A stretch of 64,000 bases of DNA, taken from positions 81,567,100 through 81,631,099 of the forward strand of contig CM076847.1 of the NCBI GenBank assembly GCA_039519185.1, read 5' to 3'. This document shows positions 33,543 to 45,247 of this stretch, one piece after another (the first letter of the stretch is position 1; the number at the start of each line of letters is the position of its first letter). The notes beneath the pieces are model-generated. The model worked only from the letters and a program-made list of their open reading frames with translations. It searched no databases and was not told where the DNA came from. The stretch comes from Astragalus membranaceus (Eukaryota > Streptophyta > Magnoliopsida > Fabales > Fabaceae). Position numbers and translations under genes: made by a program.

Positions 33543-33915
33543 TGTACTGTACCTTGCAGTATTGGGTTGACTGCACTTGGTAGGTCTCTTGCTGCCTGGC
33601 AGGAGGTTAGTGTGAGCCCGGGGGGTACCTGCGAAGCCACTCCGACGCTCAAGTCAGTATTGAGAATAGATGAGTTATTTAGCTAGGATTGAGAGTGTCC
33701 CTTATGAAGGCTATGGGAGCCGGTATTTATAGGAAATCGTGCCCGTTTGTGGATCGTCGGATCAGTAGAATCGATCTTAACCATTTAAGTGTGATGGCCT
33801 TAATTGGGCTTGTATGTTTGTGGATATGGGCCGAAACGATTGGGCCAATCCATATCCAATTGCTAAAAGCACCTCCTGGTATTGCTGAATGGACCTCCTG
33901 GTCAAGTCCAGAACA
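33543..33915 (-). repeat. 5' LTR of the Tat element
   Basis: 373 bp; TSD CTTGG follows at 33916-33920. See the element entry for the primer-site-like sequence next to it. Confidence 0.92.
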
Positions 33916-33920
33916 CTTGG

Positions 33921-34270
33921 TTTTTGCAAGTTTGGATCCCAAAAAGTATACTTACGCAATCCATTTGGTCAACACAGCAAAATGAAGATGACGCTAGGAC
34001 AACATTAGGGTGTTGTGGTGTCTTAAGGGATGAAGGTGGGAAATTTATTTTCCTTTGCCTCCAAATTAGACTCATGCTCAGCTTATGGGGTATCTACTAA
34101 GGGCTCTCTTTAGCTTGGAGCCAAGGATACTATCGCATCTTCATCGAGACGACCACGCAACCCCATCGGATCCCCTTAACGAGGAAACATCATATCTACA
34201 TTCTCTGGGTCAGCTAACAAGAGGTGTGAAGAACATTGTCACTAGTCCTTCAAAGATCTTCTAGAGGAAC
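33921..34270. other. Interrupted target sequence, possibly an old LINE relic
   Basis: Joined to 24670-24795 this is the DNA the Tat element entered. GACGCTAGGACAACATTAGG onward could encode TTLGCCGVLRDEGGKF, reminiscent of the RNase H tail of plant LINEs (GGVLRDE-type box), but nothing else supports it. Confidence 0.25.
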
Positions 34271-34278
34271 ATCCTAAG

Positions 34279-34539
34279 TAGAGTCATCAAACTGGGCCTC
34301 CCAGCCTGGCCCATTGGGCCAACACATGAAAGTAGACTGGGTCAACCAAATCGTCTATTGTAACTCAGCCAAAATTAGATAAAGGAAACCACAAAAAAAC
34401 CTAAATACAAGTCTAGTCTAGCCCATGGTCAAATAGACTTGGCCAAAGCAGCCCGGTTTTTTTCTGAGCCTCTATTTAGCAAGCCCAGAACACTAGGCCT
34501 CGATCGGCCCATTGGGCTCAATCAAGATTGACACCCATA
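34279..34539. mobile_element. hAT-type MITE
   Basis: 261 bp with TSD ATCCTAAG at 34271-34278 and 34540-34547. Ends resemble hAT termini: TAGAGTCATCAAACTGGGCC on the left and the complement of GATTGACACCCATA on the right, both with GGCCCATTGGGC palindromes nearby. Confidence 0.75.
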
Positions 34540-34823
34540 ATCCTAAGGGTAGATAACGATGCAACTAACGCTATGGCAAAGCCAAGCATTTCATTGGACA
34601 GCAACTTCGAGCTCTTTAATGAAGCCTAGCACCTTCTCGAACTTGTTTTAGACATCGATTGGGTTTCAGCTCTTTGTATGTTTTTTTTGTTAGGGCTTTT
34701 TGTCCCTTTTTTTTCACCAAACAAAAACACTAGCGTTGTCCTTCAGTGGTCTTGCAGCATGCATGAGGACCCCGACAACCTTTGAAATGGCCACCCATGG
34801 AGGATTACCCCATCCACTGATAT

Positions 34824-34826
<3 letters not shown>

Positions 34827-34886
<60 letters not shown>
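34827..34886 (+). repeat. (AT)n microsatellite
   Basis: About 30 AT units. Confidence 0.95.
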
Positions 34887-34889
<3 letters not shown>

Positions 34890-35979
34890 AATTTCTTGTG
34901 AACTAGCATTTTTTTCTATCTTTTATGATACATCTAGGCGCTATCAAAAGTCACGAGGAACTAAAACTGATGGAAAAAAAAACTTAGGTACCAAGAGTAG
35001 GTGAAATTTTTTTATGGACTAAAACAAAACAAAAAAAAAACTCAATTTTATAGGGACAAAAAACATATTTAACCCTAAATATTAGTGGGACCAAAAAGTT
35101 GAAGAAACTAAAAATGAAAACCTTATATTTTAGAGACTAAAAATGGTAACCCTAATCATATTAAAAAAGAGAAAATTTGTGTCAAGTTTGAATCCATTTT
35201 CCTTAACAAATAAGCATATACATGTAATTTAGTTATATTACTTGTCTTGTACCTTTTTTAGGGAGTCGTTTATTTTTTTTAAGTTGAGTCCTTTTTTTCC
35301 TTTACAAGCAACACAAGTTTAGTTTTTTAATAGATGACATTGTTGATTTTTTTTTTCTAGTTGAACCGACCCAGTTGGGCCACTGTTGTTTTTAGTAATA
35401 ACCGATTGAGTCAAATAATGACATTAATGGTTAAACATACCCGGTCTTGTATGTTATCAGGACCAAGCTGGTTATCTGACTGAACCAACAAGTCCAATCT
35501 GGTTTTACTATGCTACAAAATTGAAAACATTATTAGGAATCCCTAAATTCTAGAAAACATTATCTCTCGTACCCAAAATTGAAAACTTATTTTTTATTGT
35601 CAAAAAAGTTGAAAACTTTTATTTTCACTTCACTGGTAGTAAAAAAAGGAAGATGTCCTCTGAATTAAGTAGCCATCGCATTTTATGATCTGTATGATCA
35701 TTATTGAATACAGCAATGTTATAATGTTGACCCACAACTCAAGACTATCCAATGGGAAGAACAACATAACAAGTGGAATTTCAAAATAGGGTTGCAGCAA
35801 GAACTTCCACTTAAAATTATCATGGCTTGTAAAAGCGTGCTTAAAAATTGAGCTTAACTAGGCAACAAATTATAAGGTTTGATAAAACACTTCTCAGTTG
35901 CTGTAATGATCTTACATTTGAAGAAACTTAGAACAAAAACGCTGATAGTATCAAAAGGTTCACTAACTACAAATATCTC
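34887..35979. other. Intergenic, downstream of VTE3
   Basis: AT-rich; 34990-35160 has 'gggaccaaaa' and 'actaaaaatgg' words of a common plant MITE type, without clear ends. The part next to 35980 is presumably the 3' UTR of the VTE3 gene. No gene seen. Confidence 0.45.
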
Positions 35980-38900
35980 TCAGATTGGCTGACCTTTGGG
36001 AACAACGAGATCTTTGAGCCACATATAAATAGGAACCAATACAAACCATGTAGCTGCCAGGGTACCCAAAGCAAAGCGCAGTAAGAAGGCAAAAGGATTT
36101 ACAGGCTTTTCAACGTCTTCTTCCTTTGGACCAAGCTGCAGCAAATTGCAGAAACCAAACTCAATCAGCATATTTTAAATGATGCTTCCTCTTGTGAAGC
36201 CTTGATAAGAAATATATTAATGCACTGAAGTTTTGCCAATGCAACGGACATTGTGAGTTATTTGACAACAGTTAACGTATTCAATAAATCCTTAAATCTT
36301 ATAACTTTATTAAGCTGAATAGAGACATTTTGCAGTGAAGCAAGCAAACCACAGTGTTTGGCCACAGTGGCAAACAAACGTAAGAATGTTAGTGCTTTAT
36401 GAGATATTCAGACTCCAAACCAAAGTGTTCATACTTCATAGCATTCATTAATTCATTAAAAGAACCTAATGGTAACATTCAATTGAAAAAAAAAAACGGT
36501 ACAATTGTCTGCTTCCATGCAATAAGTATTAAACAGAACCTGTATTTTTCATTGAACTTCAACTATCAAAAGAATAAGAACATTTTTGAGTTGATATGAG
36601 AGTGTGAAACTTGATCTAACCATGGATGGACAATCAAAAGAGAAAGAAACCAACAAAATCAATGTTAGTTAATTCATCATGCTACTAGTGTATAATTATC
36701 TTCCTTTTTATACTTTTTTTTTTCATTTTAGTTTATTGATGCTTGTCAACAGTCAATCGTTTCCATTTGAAATCTTTCATATCCTCGGGATTTGACCAGT
36801 TGTCTTTAAGCACACATGCACAACAGTCTGTGTAAATTTCAAATATGTCGATATTCATAATACAAAGTGACAGGTTGAGAAAGCTCGTTGTCACTGACCT
36901 ATAGATCATATGGCAGGGATGTTAAAATTATTCATTCTAGCTATGCTATGAATGATAGTGCCTACTGCTTTGATCAAAATTTCATACTACTCACACTTCC
37001 AAGACATGAATGATAGTGCCTTATGCTATGAATGAATTTGTAAGCTTAAGCTTAAGCTAAACCTAAATGACCTAATCAAATTTGGAATTTTTGCTTTCCT
37101 TTTCAGACATGAATGAAGTTTATTTTTAGAGAAAGACACATTGATTGCTATGTGATGGCCACGATTTTTTTGTGCCAGAGTCCAAAAGTTTTGTGGTCGA
37201 ATTGTTTATCTTTCTGTTTCCAAACATGACCCAATATTGTTCCAAAAGAAAAATCAAGAGGATCTAAACCCAACACACTTAATCAAGAGTTCATCTTTGT
37301 TTGTTTGCATCCATGACTGCTTCTACTAGTCTACATTATAGAACTTTCGAACAGTCAAACTATTTTTGCAAGATGTGCTGAAAACAACATTTGAAGTTGT
37401 TTTATTAAATGTATGTAACAAACAAAAGACTAGTAGGTGTTGTACACAAGATCCATCAGTCATTTCAAGTAAAATGCAGTAAGCATAGAGCAGTGTTGTC
37501 AAATGGCGGTTATGGCGGCGCCATGGCGGATTGCGGTGGCGGATTTCTTGAAAATCGCCATGGCCAATTTGTGAAGGATGGCGGTTTATGGCGGCTTTAT
37601 GGCGGTTATGGCGGCCTAAAATGGCTGATTTTTGCTCCCCGCCATAAACCGCCATCCGCCATTAACAACACTGGCATAGAGAGATAGGGGAATAAATACT
37701 AAATGTCAAACAATCCAATAAGAAAAGAACCAGTACAAGGTTTTAAAAGAACTACTAAATTGCTAATAGATGAATAAAATAGAATCTTGAGTATGAATAG
37801 AACGGAAAAATGATGTAAACCTTAAAGAATGGGATAAGTTCTCAAATGTGCTCAAGTATTCAGGAAAACAGAGAATGACAACAGAAATGTCTCAAGTTCT
37901 TAAAATGTTGCAAGTAGCCACAACTAACAGGGCGAACATTCTAGTTTTAAATTTAGAATAATTATCAGTGTGACGGTGTCCATACTGCTGTTAACTGTGC
38001 AAGTGTCTGCATGTCTGTTTGTTTTAGAGTGAACGCAAACATGCATTCAATAAAATGAAGAATGGTCTTGCTTTCCTTCACCATGCCTCAGAAAGCCAAA
38101 AAGGCGTAGTGTTGAAAACAATCTTATCCAAATAGACAGTACTTTGAATATGGCGGTAAATCATAAAAGGGTAGGATATGTCCTCGCACAAACAGACACA
38201 CACCTCAAAACTATTAAGGAGATATATCCTTTACAACCTGCCTTTGATTTCAGTTAATTATAAAACAACGAATCACACAAAGAAAAAACTACACACACTC
38301 ACACACGCATATATATATATATAAACAGAGAAACTAAGACAAAAAAAACCATTAAGGACATACAGCCCATACAATCTGCCTTTGATTCGAGTTAAAATAA
38401 AACAACAAATCACACGAAGAAAGCGAGCAAAATAAAAAATATATAAATTGAAAAGCTAAGACCAGAAATACCTGCAAAGGAGAATCCCCAGATGCAGGCT
38501 TAACACCAGTCACTGAACAACCCATAATCAAGCCATGACGACGAACCCCGCGATACCACTTTGGGCCAATCCTTTTTAGTTGGACATCCTTAAACCCTGC
38601 CTTTTGAAACCACTCAATATACTCTTCTTCTTTAGGGAAAAGCATCCAAACATCTGCAAAGAAACGAGATAACCAAAATGTTGGGTAGACAGGACCAATT
38701 AGACATGCTTTGCCTCCAAGTTTCAAAACCCTGTATGCTTCCCTGATGCCACGCTGCGGATCGGGCCAGTATTCAATACTGAGAAACAAAAGCATATCAA
38801 CATCACCTTCTTTAAAGCAAGCTACTTTATATCTAAATATACATGTATATATACCCACAATGTAAAGTAACCTAAATTTTTCATCGCTCAATAAACAGAA

Positions 38901-39636
38901 CATTTCAACAACAACATAAACACAACTAAAGCATCAAAGTACAGAATCGCCATAAATAGGAGCATGCCAAGCACTTCTATAGAAATTAAGCATGAATCAT
39001 TATCTAAGGGCCAATGAAACAGTAAAAATATCTGAAGACAGAGGAGTACCTTCCAGCGGATACATATCTATCAGCATAATCGGTTCGAAAAGGGAGATCT
39101 TCAGCATCCCCTTCAACAATTTTGCAATCTTTGAGTGGTTCCTTTTGTTTAGCTTTAGCAAGCTGGTGAGGTGACTGATCAAGAATGGTGACATTCTTTG
39201 CATCAACATGCTTGACAATACCCAATGTAGTGAAACCAGTGCCACCACCAACATCCACTACTATCATGTTCCTATCATAAAGATCAGCTGGTTCAAGAGC
39301 ATCATCTCTCATATCCTCAGTCCAATGACCAGGGTTTATAACATGGTCATAAACAATTGAGAGAAATCTATAGAACCAAAATGCCTCTTTTTTGTGTTGT
39401 ATGAACCTAGGTTGTGAGCTTGGTCTCGAAGCCGATACACTACCACTACCACTACATTTTGGTACGAATTTGGTCCTAGAATTGGAAACCCTAGTAGTAG
39501 CTTGGAACCTCAATTTTGGGAAGGTCAAGCTCTTACCTTGCAAATCTGAACCCACGAAACCCAATACATTCCCATTTGGGGTTCTGCTATTCAAAACTGA
39601 AAGCTTTCCAGTTCCACTGAGCATTACCGAAGCCAT
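35980..39636 (-). CDS. VTE3: MPBQ/MSBQ methyltransferase, chloroplast inner envelope (VTE3/APG1 type)
   Basis: Three exons on the minus strand, 39636-39050, 38778-38472 and 36135-35980, with GT..AG introns; the spliced frame is 349 aa. The enzyme methylates 2-methyl-6-phytyl- and 2-methyl-6-solanesyl-benzoquinol with S-adenosylmethionine, in tocopherol and plastoquinone synthesis. Residues 1-60 are Ser/Arg-rich and acid-poor, a likely transit peptide. QHKKEAFWFYRFLSIVYDHVINPGHW leads into the SAM site VDVGGGTGFTTLG (127-139). Then come ILDQSPHQLAKAK, GDAEDLPF, SIEYWPDPQRGIREAYRVL and IGPVYPTFWLSRFF. The last exon carries the membrane anchor (about 315-338) and ends VPKGQPI. All methyltransferase motifs are intact, so this looks like a working gene. 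The second intron (about 2.3 kb) carries a MITE. Confidence 0.96.
37491..37673. mobile_element. hAT-type MITE in the second VTE3 intron
   Basis: 183 bp with ends CAGTGTTGTCAAATGGCGG...CCGCCATTAACAACACTG and an 8-bp TSD GCATAGAG (37483-37490 and 37674-37681). The interior repeats ATGGCGG/CCGCCAT, so it can fold on itself. Splice sites are not affected. Confidence 0.88.
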
Positions 39637-40082
39637 TGAATTGAATTAATCTACAAAAGCAACAAAGGATTTCAATTTCAATTCACCTAACAATGAGAGT
39701 TATTAATTATCCTAAACATTAATTTTGGATGAAGAGAAGTGTTAGCAATAATTAAAATGAGGTTACCGGGTAGGTAAGAGGTAGAGAACGAAAGAGAAAC
39801 ACGAAGCATAACCTAGAAACGAAGGTTGAGGACTGAAAGGGAAATGTCTCCTTCGGCTTTGGCCGTTGAATTGCTCACAGAAATCCCAATTTCAATTCAT
39901 TTTCTCGCTACCACATACACAAACCTCTACCGGTGACTATTCTTTGGACTTCGAGTGACTTATCAGCTCGTATTTTGATTTCCAGAATTTAACTTATTAT
40001 TATTTGTAATATTGGAATAAAAATAACCGACGTCATCTCATCCACATCCACACCACATAGTGCATCTGGACTTTTCAATAAA
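39637..40082. other. Upstream region of VTE3
   Basis: Presumed leader and promoter of the minus-strand VTE3 gene. No specific site is called. Confidence 0.45.
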
Positions 40083-40645
40083 AATAACCGATTTTTTAGT
40101 CTAAATTATTCACTCGACGTACAACATTGTCATGTGATAATGAACTACACACTAAACGGAACTAAAAGACGATCGATATTCATATCTAATTATATTTAAA
40201 AAAAATTAATTTTGATTTTTTAACAGATTTATGACTTTCATTTATTAATTATTTTACAAAACGGATTTATCTATTTATTAGATAAATCCATTTTGAATTT
40301 TTTCAAAACGGATTTATCTAACAAATAGATAAATCCGTTTTGTAAAATAACCAAAACAGATTTAACCCCACCATAGATAAATTTGTTTTTGTTATTTTTC
40401 AAAAATGGCTTTATCTATTATTAGATAAATCGGATTTGCAAAAATATAAAAAACGGATTTAGGTAAATATTTTTCTTGAAAACGGATTTATCTAATTTAA
40501 ACATAAATCCGTTTTGGAAAAAACCAAAAACAGATTTATCTTTAAATTAGATAAATTCGTGTGAAGAAATGTATAGGGGTATTTTCGGATTATCATATTT
40601 TGTGGGGGTTTATAAATTGATAAGGTGGGGTACAAAAAAAAACCC
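40083..40645. mobile_element. Fold-back MITE, second copy
   Basis: Reverse-oriented relative of 13977-14664: both share the TAAATTATTCACTCGACGTA-type box, the ACACTAAACGGAAC box and serial AAACGGATTTATC hairpins. The right end (TATAGGGGTATTTTCG, TTTTGTGGGGG) matches the family terminus; the left end is shortened. Confidence 0.65.
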
Positions 40646-40654
40646 ATAAAAAAA

Positions 40655-41971
40655 GGCTTAAACATATGTTACCCCCTATAAATATGTTCATTATCCATTT
40701 ACCCCCTGCAAAAAAAAACTTTTAAAATAAACTTTGCAAATATTAAGTGTTTCTAGTTACCCAATGCTGTTAGTTTTAGCTAAAAACGTTAAGTCTATAC
40801 TGACTTGGCTGCCATTTGCAGGGGTAACTAGAAACACTTAATATTTGCAGGGGGTAACTAGAAACACATAATATTTACAGGGAGGTAACTAGATCCCAAA
40901 TGGCAGCCAAGTCAGCATAGACTTAACGCTGTTAGCTAAAACTAACAGCAGGGAGGTAACTAAAAACACATAATATTTGCACAGTTTATTTTAAAAGTTT
41001 TTTTTTGCTGGGGGTAAATGGATAATGAGCATATTTACAGGGGGTAAAATATATTTGGCTTAATTACAGTTTTGGTCCCCCTATTATGACCAATTCTCGA
41101 TTTTGGTCCCTGAACTTTTAATTTGACGATTTTGGTCCCCCTATTTTCCCAATTTGAAAAATCATAGTCCCCCTGTTCAATTTTGACTGACTTGTCTTAC
41201 GTGGAAGCCCACGTGGACTGCCACGTAGGCGCACCCCACCCCCCACCCCACCCCTCCACTGTTCGTCTTCCCCACCGATCCCCCCCACCCCATCCCACCC
41301 CACCACCGACCCCACCCCACCCCACCACCGACCCCACCACCGACCCCACCCCACCCCACCACCGACCCCACCCCACCACCGAATGAGATCTGCGATCTGC
41401 GAGAGCGAGAGCGAGAGAACGGGGAGACGAGAGCGACGAGTGACGAGTGACGAGCGACGAGCGAGAGCGAGAGCGACGGTGGTGAGAGGGAAAGGGAGAG
41501 CGACGGTGGTGAGAGGGAAAGGGAGAGCGACGGTGGTGAGATGCGAAGGAGAGAGGGGGGGGAGGTGCGAAGGGGAGGGGGGAGGTGCGAAGGGGAGGAG
41601 GGGCGAAGGGGAGGGGGAGGTGCGACGGTGAGAGGGAATCAGTGGTGAGTGGTTGTTGGATTTGCGAGCGAGGGGGTGGGAGAAGCGTGAGAGGATTCGA
41701 GGGGGTGGGAGGGGGGAGGGGAAGAGGGTCACGAGGAAGAAGAAGGTGGGGGTGGGGGTGGGGGGGGTAGGGGGTGGGGGTGTGCCTACGTGGCAGTCCA
41801 CGTGGGCTGCCACGTAGGATAAGTCAGTCAAAATTGGGGTGGGGGACCTTGATTTTTCAAATTGGGAAAATAGGGGGACCAAAATCGTCAAATTAAAAGT
41901 TCAGGGACCAAAATCGAGAATTGGTCATAATAGGGGGACCAAACCTGTAATTAAGCCAATATATTTAAGCC
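40655..41971. mobile_element. Long-TIR MITE, interrupted by a second MITE
   Basis: Left terminus GGCTTAAACATATGTTACCC; the right terminus is found after the insert as AATATATTTAAGCC at 41958-41971, so the complement GGCTTAAATATATTTTACCC pairs with the left end. Inverted repeats extend over 90 bp (CATTATCCATTTACCCCC...). Without the insert it is about 0.41 kb. The host flanks are A-rich, so the TSD cannot be fixed. Confidence 0.78.
41057..41957. mobile_element. Mutator-like MITE with long TIRs and a C-rich/G-rich centre
   Basis: Ends GGCTTAATTACAG...CTGTAATTAAGCC with 9-bp TSD AATATATTT (41048-41056 and 41958-41966). TIRs are about 175 bp and nearly perfect (GGTCCCCCTATTATGACC, CGATTTTGGTCCCTGAAC, CACGTGGACTGCCACGTAGG). 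The centre switches from C-rich CCCCACCCCACC (41231-41385) to purine-rich GGGAGAG/GGGGTGGG (41390-41785). ORFs of up to 257 codons here are artefacts of the skew. Confidence 0.9.
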
Positions 41972-42668
41972 TAAAAAATACATAATCTCGTGTTTATTAA
42001 GAATTCTAATTAATTGTAATTAATTTTTGGCTTAAATATATGTTCAACCCCTGCAAATATGAGCAGAATCCATTTAAGCCCCTGTAAAAAAAAATTAAAA
42101 TGACCCTTGTAAATGCACATCATTTCTAGTTAAGCCCCCTACTGTTAGTTTGTGTTAACAGAGTTAACTTTAATCTGACGTGGATGACACCTGTGTTTAT
42201 TACGTGGCAGAAAATTACACGTGTCTCATTGAGTCTTCTTCTTTCTCTGTTCACTCTCTCAGCTCAGTACTCTCACTCTCAACTCTGAAATCTGACTCTC
42301 AACTCTCACATTTCATCTAATGTACTGTAGAAGCTCTATCTAGGGTTTCTGAGAAACCAGAATCCAGAAGAAGGAAGCACTGAGGAAGACGAACGGAGCA
42401 TTGACGAAGACGAAGGGAGCATTGACGAAGAAGAAGGAAGGAAGTATTGACGTAGAAGCTCGTGACGAAGAGTATAGAAGCTCGCAAAGACAAAGAATGG
42501 GAGATTTCTTCTGCAGTACACAGGTTTTCACATGGGCTCACTTATTTTTTGTACTTTCTGAGTTGAATACAGAAATGTTTTGGGTAAGGGACCACCACGT
42601 GGGTAGGGACGAATATTGAATGTGTTGTGTGTAGTGTTGTCATTTACTAGGGAATCCTTACTGCTTTT

Positions 42669-45017
42669 TGTAGCGACTGAAAAATCCGAAGGAGGGATTC
42701 TTCGTTATTTTGCAATGAAGCCGCCACCAATATTTATTTTTAGGAAAAAATATTGGAAAAAACTTTCATTTGGATAAGGGGGTTTTGCGGACCAGGTTTA
42801 GGCTCGGGACTCGGTTATGCGTAGGGAAGGTATTAGCACCCTACGACATCCTTCCTAAGGCAGGTTACCTTTTAACTAAATGTGTAAAAAAAAATTATTA
42901 ATTTGAAAATTTGTTTTTTGCCCTTATTTACAAATAAATAAGAAAAAGGACTTGAAGGGAAGACATTTGATCATTTTTGTTTGTTTTTGAAAAAAAGGAT
43001 ATAAGAAATTTACAAAAGAACTAAAAAGGGTTTTTATTAATGCAATTGACAGAGGTCGGCCGCCCTCTGGTCCTACGTATCTCCTGGTAGAGAATCAAAT
43101 CGCACGTAGTTCTTGGGTAGAAAAAGTTTGTGCGTTGGGTGTTTTTTTTATTTTTGTAATTGGGAGAGGTATTCGTAATGACCAAACAAGTAAAACTCAG
43201 AGTGGTCATCACTCACAGCCCGTTTGAAAACCAAAGTTGTTACTAACGATCAAACAAGCCGGACTCAGAGTGACCATTAGTAACAACCCCTTTTTGTGAG
43301 TTTAATTGTTTGAAAAATAATGGTCTTGAAGCATTGTATTAAAAATGGGGTGCGTTTAGCATAGCCCAACTCGTTTTTGTTTCAGAAACACTAGCCCACA
43401 AATCATGGGCTTTTTAAGGGGAGTGCCTGAATCGAAAATGGTGGTGCGGGAAGTAAACTGATTAAAAAACAAATTAAAAGACAATAAAACCCTAGACTAT
43501 ATAAATCAGAAAACAAAAACTAACCCTAATTTTCAATCCACCCCACTTCTCAGCGCCGCGTCCGTCCTTCTCAATTTTTCTTTCTCTCCCTCTTCAGCAT
43601 CGCTCTCCCTTCTCCTCTTCTCACCAAGCCACGACGCCCTCTTCTCTCCTCACCGACCCTAATCTTGATCTCTCTTCACCTCACCGCCGCTAACAACCCT
43701 AATTATTTTGTACCTCACGGCCCTGCTAGACAGAAACACGGAGGAGAGGGGAAAAAAAGCTTCAAGCATGGGGAGAGAGAGGAGGAGATCCGCAAGAGAG
43801 AAAGACAGAGAGGGACGATATAGAGGGAAAACAATAGGGGGATGGGTCTGATGGTAATGGAGCGAGGGTTTCGACGGTGGTGTAGGAAGAGGGTGAAGGT
43901 TCGCGGTGGTGAGAGAAACGAAGGATGTTTGCAACAGTGTTGTGGTTAAGGTGTGGTGGTGACGGTGATTAGGAGAGAAACACGGTGAGAGAAAGATGAG
44001 GTTGTTGTTCAAGAGGGGATGGAGAGCACGAGTTGAAGGAATGGGGGTGATGGTGAGACCGGGACGGTGGTGTTTGTCGGAGGAAGGCACGACGACGGTG
44101 ACTACGGTGGTCACGACGGAGTTTTGGTGGTTGTGAGTTTTTAGTGGTTCTGAGGTGGGGTTTTTGGTGGTGGAAAGTGGATCCGACGGTGGTCCGGCAG
44201 CATTCCGGCGGTGGTTCTGTGGTGGTTTTGTTTACTGCGGTGGTGATTTTAAGGGTTGGAGGTTTTCGTTTTTGTGATAGTGGTTGTTTCATATGAGGGG
44301 TTGGTCATAGCGATGGTTGCTGTTATGGTGGTGTGGGGGTGGCCGAATTTGGTGACCACCACAGGGTGGCCGGAGCTTCAAGCTCCTCCAATTTTCTTCC
44401 TTTCTTCTCCGGTAGTTCTATTCTGCCTTTTTTGTATTTGTGGTTGTTGTGCCTCTGGCTGTGTATGCGTCTGCCCCCTTTACTGTTCATTATTGCTTGG
44501 TTTTTATAGGTAAATTGGTGTGATGGAGTTGAGGAATCAAAGGACAGGCAGCAGCTGGCTGAGGAAAAAAAGGACAAAGGACGAGCTGGCTGAGGGAAAA
44601 AAGGATAAAGGACCAGCTGACTGAGGGAGGAAGGACAACATCAAGGAAAAAAAACCCTAGCTGGGGCAGCCAGCATCAGCTGCGCCCCATTCTCTCTTTT
44701 TTCCTTTTTTGAATTTTGTATTTTAATTTTTGTACTATTTACATCTTTTTGCTTTTTTGTTTATGTGTAAAAAGACTTGATTATGTAATAAACTTTTGGC
44801 CATTCAGCTTTATTGGTTTATTCTGTTTTCAATTATGTTTTTGTATTCTTTTTTTGTACCAATAACGATAGCTACACAATAAAATAAAACGAGCATTGAA
44901 ATAATCGTCGCACGAGAACGCTAAAGACACATGCGTTTAAAAACGATATGTGACACAACGAAAACAAAAACCCTTTTTTGAAATCTTTGATTAATCGGAC
45001 AAAATTAGGGTATGACA
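42669..45017 (+). repeat. Long solo LTR (family B), complete
   Basis: 2349 bp, starting TGTAGCGACTGAAAAATCCG and ending GGACAAAATTAGGGTATGACA minus its last base at 45017, flanked by TSD CTTTT (42664-42668 and 45018-45022). No primer site, polypurine tract or retroelement protein is inside, so it is best read as a solo LTR. It shares with 58947-62088 the start, TTATGCGTAGGGAAGGTATT, TCCTACGTATCTC and the end. The 43550-44530 part contains gene-like GC-rich leader sequence of no identified coding value. Confidence 0.82.
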
Positions 45018-45195
45018 CTTTTGAATGTGTTGGGTGTAGTGTTGTCATTGTTTAGGGGTCTCCTTACTGTTTTTGAATGGGTTGGATGTATTGATGTGTT
45101 AATGTCTATTTTAGGGTCTCTAATTTAGGTTGAAATATCCTATTTAGCCCTAATCCCTAATTCTGAATTGTACCCTTATGTTGTATTATACAGTG

Positions 45196-45247
45196 ATGTC
45201 TATTGCTGTTGTTTTCCACCATGGGGGAAAGTTTGTTAAACATGATC
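45196..45247 (+). pseudogene. MULE transposase N-terminal exon fragment
   Basis: After a TTATACAG acceptor-like site, ATG at 45196 opens MSIAVVFHHGGKFVKHD. VVFHHGGKF is the usual opening of plant MuDR/MULE transposase-region proteins. The frame is cut after 17 codons by the CACTA terminus at 45248; the last three bases, GAT, would be the 3-bp CACTA target site. Confidence 0.55.

Larger units (their letters stand above)
24796..33915 (-). mobile_element. Ty3/gypsy Tat-lineage LTR retrotransposon, defective
   Basis: Flanked by TSD CTTGG at 24791-24795 and 33916-33920. LTRs are 24796-25166 and 33543-33915 (371 and 373 bp) with TGTTCTGGAC...GTACAGTACA ends in minus sense. A G-rich polypurine tract (TTGGGGGGCAAC in minus sense) abuts the left LTR at 25167, and a primer-site-like TTGGCGACCACAGTGGGAG lies at 33542 downward. 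The order in minus sense is LTR, gag fragment, [deletion], RT tail, RNase H, second RNase H, integrase, forward-strand extra ORF, GC-rich tandem repeat, LTR. Dual RNase H and an opposite-strand ORF after integrase are Tat-lineage traits. A hAT MITE sits inside at 28993-29869. Confidence 0.92.
42029..45247 (+). mobile_element. Mutator-like element (MULE) remnant, left part, with family-B LTR inside
   Basis: Starts GGCTTAAATATATGTTCAAC, a terminus related to the MITE at 40655. A leader-like region follows (42240-42540) with GAAGACGAAGGGAGCATTGA-type tandem words. After the LTR inserted at 42669-45017, a TATACAG acceptor precedes an exon that reads as the start of a MULE protein and is cut at 45247 by the CACTA element. 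The right half of the MULE is not in the window. Confidence 0.55.

Noticed and set aside
37409..37687. Gly/Arg-rich ORF in the VTE3 intron
   Set aside because: Read-through of the GGCGG-rich MITE at 37491-37673.
38352..38903. Separate 183-aa gene
   Set aside because: It is VTE3 exon 2 read through into both flanking introns.
41118..41891. 257-codon minus-strand ORF and its shadows
   Set aside because: Entirely within a MITE; open because of strand-skewed C/G-rich sequence.
43659..44577. ORFs of 84-151 codons in the family-B LTR
   Set aside because: Overlap on both strands, low complexity, no motif, and not kept in the other copies.
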